Origin: Rotaria sp. Silwood1 | Taxonomy: Eukaryota > Rotifera > Eurotatoria > Philodinida > Philodinidae | Length of the DNA: 64,000 bases | Direction of reading: 5' to 3' | Assembly: GCA_905250075.1 (NCBI GenBank) | Contig: CAJNOP010000546.1 | Coordinates: 31,896 to 95,895 of the forward strand | In this document: positions 45,854 to 56,898 of the stretch, piece by piece | Layout of the letters: each line of letters opens with the position of its first letter | Numbering within the stretch: the stretch's first letter is position 1 | The notes under the pieces: generated by a model | Database searches by the model: none | The model's input: only the letters and a program-made list of their open reading frames with translations | Told to the model about the DNA's origin: nothing | Made by a program: the position numbers and the translations under genes

Positions 45854-46138
45854 TTGAGGCTGACTTCAACCGCGAATACCAGTATTAATACGATTTCAAC
45901 AAATGATTATGTATTATCGACATTAACAGCAACAGTTCAAAATAGCTCGTCTTCTACAAATAGAACATTGGTCTACGATACTTCGAATTTCGAAGTCAAA
46001 ATGACAACTCAAGACAGTTCACTTTCATCATCTATTATTTTATCTCAAATCATTACAATAGTTACAAATACTTTATCTAAAACAAAAGATTTATCATCTT
46101 CAACAGTTATGAATTCACTTATGACAACAACAACGTAG
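45854..46138 (+). pseudogene. possible Ser/Thr-rich (mucin-like) exon remnant
   Basis: A 94-residue frame, almost entirely Ser, Thr, Asn and Leu, ends at TAG 46136-46138. Similar Ser/Thr-rich coding continues past the stop for about 40 residues. The stretch resembles a glycosylated stalk of a surface protein. There is no ATG (the frame starts inside a longer open stretch), no recognised domain, and no joined exon. Confidence 0.25.
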
Positions 46139-47016
46139 CAAAGCTTTACTTTAGCAATAAAAGCTGCACTTAGTACGACAGTAGCATCAAAGCAACTGTC
46201 AAATTCTATAATTAGAAGAACGACAATGTGTGTAACTACAGACAATGCTTTTTATCTAAGTAAAAATTCAATAAAATAGTATTATTAATCATGAAATGTT
46301 AATTTTCGATCTTTATGATTAAATTCAGATTAGAATGATGATTAATGTCACATCATTAAATTTAAATATGACAAATCAAAAAAAAAAGAAAATAATAAGT
46401 ACTTTTATTTAAATATCAATTGAAGCAACGAAAAAGGCGAATGTTCTTTGCACGAAATATGTGGATAGGTAGAGAGTTATTTGAGAAAAACTATCATTAA
46501 CAGACATTAGCTATTATCAACGTCGCATTTTATGCAACATCAGAAGATCTTAAATTAAAAAATTATTATTATTGGTAGAGGTACATATCAGTAAAATAAA
46601 TCAATTGCCAGATCATTTAAGAATACTGAGTTATCAATTGAAGAACTTGTAACGTTTACGATTTTCAGTTCTACCTGTGAACGATTGTAGAATGTACTTT
46701 CTATTCAATTTTGTATTATTTATTAGTAAAAACAAAAAATTCAAATTAATCGACAAGATTACAGTTTTAGAATATATTTTACTAATAACAAATGTCACAG
46801 CGCCATCTGTAATAACAATTTATCTCATAACCGAGATCGATTTGGTCTCTGCGGCTGATATAGACAACTCAGACACATCAAGGATGTGGGTGTGGATGTA
46901 GATATGAGTAACACCCACACTATCACATGATATCTTGTTTTAATAAAATATATTGATAAACTGTTGTTTTTTTTTGTAGATACAAATAGGAATAAGAACT
47001 AGACAAAAAAAATTAA
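46139..47016. other. intergenic
   Basis: AT-rich 3' flank of the galactosyltransferase gene. Contains the hairpin at 46883-46920; otherwise no feature is seen. Confidence 0.4.
46883..46920. repeat. short hairpin with telomere-like arms (copy 7)
   Basis: GATGTGGGTGTGG at 46883-46895 faces ACACCCACAC at 46911-46920, with a 15-base loop. It lies just downstream of the galactosyltransferase gene end. Confidence 0.6.
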
Positions 47017-48179
47017 TTAATCCTTTGACTTTCTACTTCGTGTAGAACTTATTTGATTACTAAAAAAAAATTTCAGAACACTCCAAATTCTATAATAATC
47101 TGAAAATGTATTTTGTGCTACATGACGACCAGTTGAACAAACAATAAGTGGAGGTGTTGATAATTTTAAAGTTTTCTTATTATGTAGTTTTATAATATCT
47201 ATACAATCTTGTGTTGTACCTTGATGATATGTAAATGGAAGACTATCACAAATAAAATTAAGTCGTTCAGGTAAAATACCTGTTATAAATATATCCGAAA
47301 AACGAAATGGATATTTATCATTAAAACCTTCTTCAACAAGTAAATTTCGTGTTTTAGAATCCATTAAATAACCAAAACCTAAAATAAAGAAAAAAACCAA
47401 ACAATTGTTTAATTAATCAAATAATATTAATACAAACTAGAACAATAATGTGGATATAATTCTTTTGAATATTCTTTATAACTAACATAATAAGGACTAA
47501 CACTAGCATTTCGTTCTGGTTTACCAGGTTCAAATGCCCAACCAAAAAGAAATGTATGTGCATCAGGATTAAGATGAGCAAGAAAAAGTGAATCTAATGA
47601 ATGATTATATAAATATCGATTTTGAAATTTATCAGGATTTGTTTTAAGTTCTTGAATAAGTTCATGTAAAAGAAATGAATTAACAAATAGATCATCATCG
47701 GTTTTAAATGTAAATGTTACATTTGGACAATATTTATCTAACCAACGATATGCATGTAATTCTTTAAGTGTCATTAAATCATCATCAATAGTTAAATAAA
47801 GTAAATCTTGTTCATTATGTGCTTCATTTGATAAATCTTTATAAAGATTATTACTAGAATGATAACCAACAACAAATAAACGTTGAGAATGTACATTCAT
47901 TATATGAGATATTGATCCCCATGTTTCACGAATAGCTTGTCTTTCAAGAAAATTTGAACCTGATGATATAATAATAATAATAAGATCAATTTCATTAGAA
48001 GTACATAAATGAACATTATGTACTATTGGTAATGATCCACTAATAGCATGTAAATAAGCCATTTCTTCTTCTGGATCACGTGAAATTCGAGAAAAACTAT
48101 TAATTATAAACCATCCAATATAAAATATTAATAAAACACTAAGAAAAAGAAATATTCGATCACTATAACTTCGTCGCAT
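47017..48179 (-). CDS. beta-1,3-galactosyltransferase family glycosyltransferase (GT31)
   Basis: Two exons, 47438-48179 and 47017-47378, joined across a 59-bp intron; 1104 bases, 367 residues. Type II Golgi topology: short basic N-terminus, one membrane segment at residues about 9-28 (IFLFLSVLLIFYIGWFII). GT31 motifs in order: ERQAIRETWGS (79-89), FVVGY, FTFKTDDDLFVN with the metal-binding DDD at 161-163, YPHYCSSFGYLMDS, and FSDIFITGILPE where the family has ED-V-TG. The conserved acidic Asp of the last motif is kept, but the preceding Glu is Ser. Family role: transfer of Gal or GlcNAc in beta-1,3 linkage to glycans. The start faces the RING gene head-to-head across 620 bp. Confidence 0.88.
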
Positions 48180-48799
48180 TTCAATAATTCTTTCCTGATT
48201 TATTTTTTATTCTTTGTTGCTGTTGTCTTATGAACAAATAACAATAAAAAAACTAGCTTGCAATAAGTTAAGAAATGTTTGAATAGTTGTGAAGCAGTGT
48301 GCACAGCTGCTTTTCAAGTGTCAACATATCCGTACATGAAAAATTGCTTCTGTCAGACGATGAAAAAAAAAAATTCGTTTTTTTTTTTCTTTTTTCTTTG
48401 GCGTTGTTCATATGTCTTAGAAGTAAAACGTATGAATCAATACATGTCACATAATCGTTTATATTTCTTTTTTTGTTGTAACACAAATAAAGAAAAAAAA
48501 AAAAGGAATGAATTTTTTTTCTTTCTTGTTCATGAATTTTCGGAATTTTGTTTTTTTCTTTTGTTGGTTCTTTTGATGATATAAAAAGTAATTTTATCAG
48601 GCTTGTTTTTTTTTTGTGTCATACGTTGCTCGACACACAACCAAACAACGAACAAAGTATAAAAAGTCGACGACAAAAATTCGTATTGTCATTTTAATTT
48701 TATTAGCTATACGACAAACATATATAAACGAAATTGTCAAAAAAAAAATATACATAAAGACAACGGAAAATCTTTCTTGTTTTTTTTTGAATTATATCA
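48180..48799. promoter_or_regulatory. shared 5' region between galactosyltransferase and RING genes
   Basis: 620 bp between divergent start codons, marked by long poly-T and poly-A runs (for example 48360-48400 and 48485-48530). Both promoters must lie here. Open frames within it are low-complexity and not coding. Confidence 0.4.
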
Positions 48800-49301
48800 A
48801 TGGCAAAACGTTTATCCATGGAAGATCTGATTAAGAAATATCAATATATTAAAACAAATCAACAAATTTCATCGAGAATAGACACAAATCAAAAACCAAA
48901 TGAAACCGATAGAACATTTGATGAAGAATATTCAAGTAAGCAAAAATTTTTCTTTCTAGTTTTTCTCTCATACGTAAAAGAAAAAAAAACAATCGTATTG
49001 CAAATAATATCTTTTATGACATTTCTTTTTTTTTTGTTATCTCTTCTCTTTAGAATCATCATCCATGTCACATAATGAAATAGGAACATCTGATCGATAT
49101 AGACTATCGAATGCTCCTTTAGAATCATCGTCTGCTTCAAATTCTGAAGATGCTTGCAAAGTGTGTTTGGATGCTGAAGCGAATTGTGCATTTATTGAAT
49201 GTGGTCATATTGTATCATGTCTTAATTGTGCTAAATTATTAACAAGATGTCCTATTTGTCGTGAAACTATAAAACGAACATTACGTATTTACAAATCTTA
49301 A
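48800..49301 (+). CDS. small RING-finger protein of IAP type, without BIR
   Basis: Two exons, 48800-48935 and 49054-49301, total 384 bases and encode 127 residues. The C-terminal C3HC4 RING reads CKVCLDAEANCAFIECGHIV, SCLNCAKLL, then RCPICRETIKRTLRIYKS. The ECGH, CPICR and RxLRIYKS endings are the signature of the RING of inhibitor-of-apoptosis proteins. The N-terminal 75 residues are polar, Ser-rich and disordered, with no BIR domain. Role: probable E3 ubiquitin ligase; IAP RINGs dimerise through the last residues, which are kept here. It may be a stand-alone partner of larger IAPs. AT-rich 118-bp intron. Confidence 0.83.
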
Positions 49302-49895
49302 CCACAGAACTAACAAGAGAAGCCATAGGTCCCAATCGTCTGGGGACACTCTTGCTAATAAATCAACAATGCGTTTCTTTTCTCTCTCTCTCTCTGTTTC
49401 GTTGTATATGCCATTTCTGTTAGTAATACATAAGAAAAAGATATCTATGGACTAGTATGCAAAACGAGTATTTGTCTTTGAGGATGTTTTTGCTTTATAT
49501 TTTCCTTTCCAATGATAACGATGATTGGATTCCGTGTCTATACACAAGTATGTGCGCTCTTTTCTTTTCTGCGTCAATCGTAGAAAAAAAAAAGCAATAC
49601 CCACATGTGGGAAAAAAAAAGAAATGCATATAACTTATATACTTTTTGGTCAATACTCTTTCGGATTATTCTTCTTCTGTACATACATAAAGATAAAAGT
49701 AGAAGGAGAAAATCATATTAACGAGAGAGAGAGCGAAATAGAGCAAAAAATAGTGTATCGATAAGAGAGCTCGAACGACTTCTCTGTTTAGTTCGTTGCT
49801 ACTAAAATCTATATCTATTGTTTGATCGTCGTCTCTTCAGTTAGCCTATTTATCTTTTCTTTATTATTTTTAAATAAATATTCTATTAAAATAAA
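49302..49895. other. intergenic / 5' flank of Gln-rich gene
   Basis: 594 bp holding a short (TC)n tract near 49381-49396 and the promoter and 5' UTR of the next gene. A frame at 49525-49764 has no coding character. Confidence 0.4.
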
Positions 49896-52097
49896 ATGGC
49901 CACACATTATATTGATAATGCAAGTAGTGGCAGTCAATATTATTTTAATACTAATAATGCTACTACTTCACAATCATCTCGAAATTATTCATCGCCTGTA
50001 GGAAACTATTCTTCATATCCTGTTGGTATTTCAAGTTCATCAAATCAACAAATTCGTTATGATGATTCATATCATACACCTCAACAATATCAATCAGTAG
50101 GTGGATTTAATAAAAATGTAACTCAACATCATTATCAAACATCTCAATCATTAACACCTCAAGTTCGGGCTACTGCACGAGCAGTTAATAATCAAGATTT
50201 ATATCAATTACAACGTTCACCACAACCAACATCAGTATCACCTCAACATCATCATTTTCAATTTGATAATCGTCAACAACCAGGACATCCAACAGGTCCT
50301 GCAGTAGTTTATCAAACACCAGGTGCAGCTCAATATACACATCATAATGTTGATCTATGGACTGAAGGCCCAACTCAAGTTCATGATCATCTTGCACAGG
50401 TCTTTAAATTATCATTATTTACAAAAAAAAAATAACAAAACAATATTCTTTGTTTTTGTTTATGTTTTATTCAATAGGCACAACGAGTATCAGTTCGATC
50501 TGTATCAACTGGTTCTCCTCAACAATCTCATTCAATTTCTCCTCAACGACATCAAGATCATTTACAACAATACTATAGTCAATTGACACCGGGTATGTCA
50601 TATACTTTTCATCGATTTATCATAATTAAATTTTGTTCTTAACCTCGGTCATAAGGCAAAATTTATCTTGAGAGATGACAGCATGTGTATAACCTTCTAT
50701 CCTTTTCCGCTTTTTTTTTTCTTCTCCGTAATTTCAAGAACAACATCAACAATTGTTACGTCAGCAACAAATTCAAAGACAACAAGAACAACATTCTCAT
50801 CATGAGCAGCAACATCGAGTTACTGCTCAACAAGTATCTCCATCACCTACTTATCAACAAGAACAACATCATCGTTCAACAAGTGGCTTCGATGGAGGAC
50901 AACATTATCAACAAATACATGTTCAATCAGAATCCGAACGACAACGTCAAGATGAACAGGGTATGGTGTTTTGTTTTTATTCAAAATTCTTTTGTTAAAT
51001 TTTTATTTGTCTATTAAGCTTATAATGTGGCTCACCGTCAAATGTCTGCACAACGTGTTCAACAACAACAAGGAGAACAATTATCACATCCAGTTGGAAT
51101 ACGAGTATTTATTCATATCAAAATGTCATTTCATTGTGTTTTTTCTTTTTAATCAAATTATCTTTAGAGTCTTATGAGTAAATTTACTGGACCAGCACCC
51201 ATTCAACAATATCATACAAGATCAAAATCAACATCAGGATCAGGATCAACATCATCTCGACATTATTCAACTTCAACTCATACAACAAATCTTGGTCCAC
51301 GTCAAACAACAACAACACGTACATTAACAACACATTCAATGACATATTCAGCATTACCTAAACCACATGAACCACCTGTGAATAGTCTTGAATATTATCA
51401 AATGCAAATGCAACAACAAGGTGGAAGTCCATTTACAAATATACAACAAGCAGCTGCACCAGCACATATTCAACATACTCCAACTGGTTTTGGTGCATTA
51501 CGTGATCGATTTAAAAGAGGATCAATTCCAGATGAATTTAATCAACCACAAATTATACATCGACAACAACAACAACAACAACAACAATCAACATCAATGA
51601 CAAATGGTGGAAATAATTTATCATCATTACGTGATCATTATATGAGTCAAGCAAAACAAGCAACATATAATGGATTACCTACACAACAAGTTCAACATAT
51701 TTCACGAACAATCATTGGAGAAGATACACCTCAACAAAAACAACAACAACAACAACAACAGCAAAAATTAATACAACAAGGTCCTCTTCAACAGCAACAA
51801 GCATATACTCCACAGGTTTTTGTTCAACAACAACCAGCACCTGTAGCACAAGTTTTTCCTCAACCACAGCACCAACCTGCACCGCAAATTCCTCAACAAC
51901 AACCACCACCACCGACATCGCAAGCTCCTCAACAACAACAATCCCCATCTGCAACAGAAACTCCTAAACAACAATCACCACCTACTACAGAAACACCTAA
52001 AAAAGAACAATCGGAAACAAACAATGAAATCGTTGATCAAAAAGTACCATCATCTGAAGTCAAGTCTCCTGCTACACTTGATGCTGCAAAAGCTTAA
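49896..52097 (+). CDS. Gln/Pro/Ser-rich intrinsically disordered protein
   Basis: Five exons: 49896-50399, 50478-50592, 50739-50960, 51019-51104 and 51168-52097. They total 1857 bases and encode 618 residues. Composition is dominated by Gln, Ser, His, Pro and Thr, with pure CAA-encoded glutamine runs near 51560-51590 and 51730-51765. Two short segments look conserved rather than low complexity: FGALRDRFKRGSIPDEF and LSSLRDHYMSQAKQATYNGL, both with an LRD core. The C-terminus is Lys/Glu/Ser-rich. No signal peptide, membrane segment or known domain. I do not recognise a family. The repeated LRDxF/LRDHY patches may be docking motifs of a cytoskeletal or RNA-granule scaffold, which is inference only. 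Confidence 0.72.
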
Positions 52098-54369
52098 ATA
52101 ACAAAATTAATTCTTCTTGTACTAAATCACTTATTTTATCCTTAATGTCGCCCGCCCTTCTTTAAAATAGAGATCGGATGATATTTGCATGTGCATATAG
52201 AATAAGAGTATATATATATATATTTTTATGTAAGTCATTTTGTCTGGTTAGCTCAATAATATTGTTCATCATCATATATGCCCTTATACTGTATCCTATT
52301 TTTCTTGTATAACCCTCCTGAGAATATGCATGAATATGTGTGGATACATCATTCAATTAGTTTGATCTTTATTTTAATCATGAAAAATAAAGTTTTAATT
52401 TTATTAAATTTCAATAATGACTTTTTTGTTTAATGAATTCTAATAAGAAGAATGTAATACAGCAATAATTTATTTTTTTTTAATTGTTAGAAAAATATTT
52501 TGATAAATGGATGAAAATATAACCAGCAAGTAGATGAATATTTAAAAGAAAAAAAAATAAAATATTTATCTTAGGAATATAATTGAAGCTATATAAATTA
52601 AAAGAAAGAATGTGCTGAATTTATTTTCAAAGCCTTATATTCTTTTCTTGTTTTTTTTCATCATGCATAATAAATCTTATTTGTTATTTGATCTATATTG
52701 ATTCAAGGAGTTAACATAACAGTGTTTATATATATATATATATATTTCTGGCAGCTTATTGTCAAGAAAAAAACATTAGCTATGGCAGAATTCAGCATTT
52801 ATAAGTTTGTGTTTTCATGTTGTTTATCAAAAGAAAGATAAACATTTGGAATTCTATATTTAATTCATAGGGTTTTATTTTTATATTATCATACATATAT
52901 ATATATTAAAAAACAATTGAATAGAATTTTTTTCAAGATTATGTCTATAACAATAAGAATTTTGTTTTCTTTGTATGCATAAATGTAACTACCCAGTATA
53001 TCATGACCAATGGTAATGCTATGGCTTAATTATCTGATAAAAAATAATAATACAATCCAGTAAGATGAAACCGTCTGATCAGTTGATTGGGATTTTTCAA
53101 GGTCTTTTCAGAAAACATTTATATGATAGATTTAGTTGAAATTATCGAAGCTTTTAGGTAAATAATCAAAAAAACAAAAATGAAAATGCAAGAATCATAA
53201 GTTTGAAGATGACTGTATTTTATTCAAATTGATTTTCTTTTTCTTAACTGTTTTTTGACATTGTTCAGTGTATGAAAGAGAAAAATTTGTAGTTTTTTTC
53301 CATGGACTTTACCCCTAGATTCTCAGAAAATTGCAAAGAAGGAAATAAATGAGAGAAAAAGAAAAGCAATACTAAAGAATGTATTGTTTCTCATGCATAC
53401 CAACTTCGACAACTGTCGCCTAAAACATATTGTAGACAGAAAAGACAAGAAAATGGTTTTCTTGTCATCAATCAGAAGAAAAACACATGCATTTTGTCTA
53501 TCTTTGGATATATATAGTTCTCCATTTTGAATGAAAAAGTGCTATGATAGAGTAAATGTAATATCAGTTCGCTAACCCACAAACATATTGACCTCTGTCA
53601 TCAAAATTCTGTCACTTTAAACGATTAATCAACGATCTATCAATAAACTTCAACAGTATCATTAGATAATTTTGTTTTCTTCTATTTAGAGCATCTTATT
53701 ATCTTATGTAAAGAAACGTTTCTTTTACTATTTACTACGGATGAACAAGAAGAAATCATTCGTCTTCTCATTTGCCAGAAATATATATGAGCACGATGGT
53801 AAACAACAGTAATATACATGACGAGATATAGCCATTGTCAAAGCATCGGAAAATTGTTTAAATAATCATGGTTTTGATAACACTAGACAAATCATTTAGA
53901 TTTAAATCTTCAAACAAATCATAATTGCATCAGAACATGATCAATGGAATATACTATATTAATTAGTAATTATTTTGTGTATATGAGAATAACAGACTCC
54001 ATAAGCATAAAGGAAAGCGTGGGTTCTTGAAAGAAATGATCTTACTGTTTTCTCTATTCGAATTGTATCTTCATAAAGTCGGTTCTACATATTATTCTTA
54101 TTTGATCATATTTGCATTGAACTCAGTCGATACGACTCTCTAATGTTTCAAATTCATCATTATCCATTCCACTCTATCTGTTGCATAACTGATGTCAATG
54201 ATTTAATTTCCATCGGACATAAGACAACTATGTGGGTGTTTGATATACACATACCTAAACAGTATACAATATCATGTATGAAGCACGATTTATTTTAAAA
54301 ATAAATTGAAATTTGATCTTTATCATGATCTCTTTATAACACTCAATTAAGTTATATTGATTTTTCATA
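52098..54369. other. intergenic, about 2.3 kb
   Basis: AT-rich DNA with TA dinucleotide runs (about 52208-52222, 52726-52746 and 52890-52906). The first few hundred bases are the 3' UTR of the Gln-rich gene, with AATAAA near 52386. No gene or delimited mobile element is seen. Confidence 0.45.
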
Positions 54370-55720
54370 TTGTGTTTTTGTCGATGTCGATTTTTTTCAT
54401 ATACTCGACTTAATGACATTGACTTTTCATCGGTTACTTTTCTGCATGTCAAATTTCAATTTTCAACACTCGCCCATGTTTCTTTGTCAAATATTCGACT
54501 CATCAATACAAATTTCTCATCGATCGGTCTTATTAATGCTAATTTCTCATATGCCAATATGCAAAAAATAGATTTATCATTGAGTGGTTGTGCTAATGTC
54601 GACTTTTCTTTTGCAATTCTTATTAATATTAACTTTTCATCAACTGAATTAGTCAATGTCAACTTTTCATCTGTTTCTTTTGTTGATGAAAATTTTTTCA
54701 AAGCTTTACTTAGTACTGTTATAGATTTAGTTTTTGTCATTTTTCAGAAAAGTTCATGTCTCTCAAATTATACTTTTAATTTCAATAAGTTTTCGAAATA
54801 TAAAAGTATCACATACAAATTTTGTTGATGCTAATTTATCAATGTAAATCTTTTCACATGTCAATGCTATCTTTACTAATTATTGATTTTACTTCTGCTA
54901 ATTTGTTCAATACTGATTTTACTAATATGAACATTACAGATAATCAATTACGGAGTGCTCTGTCAATTCGACATGCTCGATTACTAAACGGAACATTTAG
55001 GTCATAATCCAAATTTGATCACAAATGATCAAGTAGATTTCAATAGTTCTCTAGTCAACGGTTGGCAAATACAAACTAGTGTAATTACAATTGTATCATT
55101 TGATAATAATTATTATTTTGCTCTATGATCTCAAATACGATTGGAGCAATTATGTTTCAACATATTAATCTATCAAAAGTTTGAGATTCGAATTTTTAGA
55201 AATATTCTCAAACAATTTTTGAATGTACAAATGAGAAATAGTGTATCAATTCAATTGATTGCAATAATGGAAAAATTCAGAGCAAAGAAAATTTAAATGA
55301 GTGTACTCAACATAATTCACATTTTATGTATTTTGTTTTATCTATAATAAGATTCAACTGAAAATCATATCAGTATCGTATTGGATTTGAACATGAAAGT
55401 ATTAGAAATTGTCGTCGAATTCGATGCTTATACAAATAAAAGTAATGCTATAAACAGTTGGTATGATAATATTAAGCTCTATATTGATTATGTTACAATC
55501 AAAGAATAATATAAAATCATTTACAAATAGTTATTTACGACTAGTACTGTATATTTCTCTTCATTCTTATTTGTTTTCAAAAACAGAGTTATTAATAAAA
55601 TCATACTCAGAAAAGACAAAATTTCAATGTCGTATCAATATGCTGTTTGTTATCTTATGTCATGTTTTGCGCTTATTTATGCATTATGTATCCATTCACG
55701 TTGGTGTTATCTTCTTCTAT
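54370..55720 (+). pseudogene. decayed pentapeptide-repeat protein gene
   Basis: From about 54400 to 54720 one frame reads repeats of the (A/N)(N/D)(F/L)SS type, such as INTNFSSIGLINANFSYANM, NVDFSFAILININFSS and ELVNVNFSSVSFVDENF. These are pentapeptide repeats, visible also as 15-bp periodicity in the DNA. The frame lacks an ATG and breaks after 54770. Pentapeptide-like pieces resume at about 54880 (IDFTSANLFNTDFTNMNI), then more broken coding follows to a hydrophobic end near 55720. Pentapeptide repeats form a right-handed beta helix. With shifted frames and stops the gene cannot make the full protein. Confidence 0.6.
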
Positions 55721-56898
55721 TAAGCAATCCTTTTATGATAAAATATTTTTTTTTCTCTAATGTATATCTCTCTCTCTATTGATATCAATTTTGGATGTGG
55801 CTGAAGCGATACTTGTATTATATATATATAGCTCCCATTATCAACGAAAGCAATCGTTTAAGAACGTGCATGTTTAACTTGGCTTAGTGTCACTATAAAA
55901 TGTATTACAAATATATTTCATATGTTTTCTAATAATGAAGAAAAAGCAAAACGAAATACTTTGGATTTCACTAATTTTCGTTGTCGAATATCATCATATT
56001 CCAACGTTGGAGTCTGATGATAGCCACTAGTCGCAAATTTAGATTACTGATAGTTTGAGATAGTCAAGTCTCTTCGGATCATGGTGATTTGACTTGGGTG
56101 TCGTTAAACTGTTACTGTAATGTGGCGCCATCCTTTGTGTAAAACGCAACTTTTCTAAGAAATAAAAACAAATTTCTATCATAAATTAGATTTTTTTGCG
56201 CTCACATTCTCACAGATGTGACTCATTATAGCCTTATTCTCCAGTTAAGTTACTAATACACTGTGTTTCAATAGCGGTTTTTTTGTCTTTCTATTCGTTT
56301 GAAAATTTGACCAATAGTGAATGCTTATCTATTTTATACATATTTAGAAAAATGATGAATTTATAAATTGTTATATCGATATTAATATTTTTCTTTTATT
56401 TTGATACACTTCTTAAGAAGCATAGCTTTCCATGTATGAAAGAACAATTCAAAGTGATTTGAGACTTTTAGCTCCAGACTTTGACCATAAGTCGAAGACT
56501 TGTTCCCTACTTATGAGCAAAATAAGAAGTCCAAAGCTATGAATACCTTTTCAGTTGTTAGTATCACATAGAAACGGATTAATGGCTCATTTTTATGAGC
56601 TAAAGCATTGGTATATATTAAAAGATTAATACTAAAGTTGAAATAAACTCTAATAACTTCTGGATTTGTTCGGGTTTTCATTCTTTAATAGTTGAATGTC
56701 AATAGAGACTGAATGCTCCCACTAAAAGAAAAACATACGATTGCTCGAGATTTAGATGAGTACAAGAAAATAAATGAGTTAGAAAAGTTTCTATATCAAA
56801 ATATATCTGATTTGAATATGAAAACTAGGTTATATAATAAATAAATACATTAGTATGAATAATCAATTCTGACATTATTTTATTATTAAAATTTTTAG
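55721..56898. other. intergenic / 5' flank of URB1
   Basis: About 1.2 kb of AT-rich sequence with no supported gene. The last bases, ATTTTTAG, form a good splice acceptor directly against the URB1 ATG. Confidence 0.45.
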
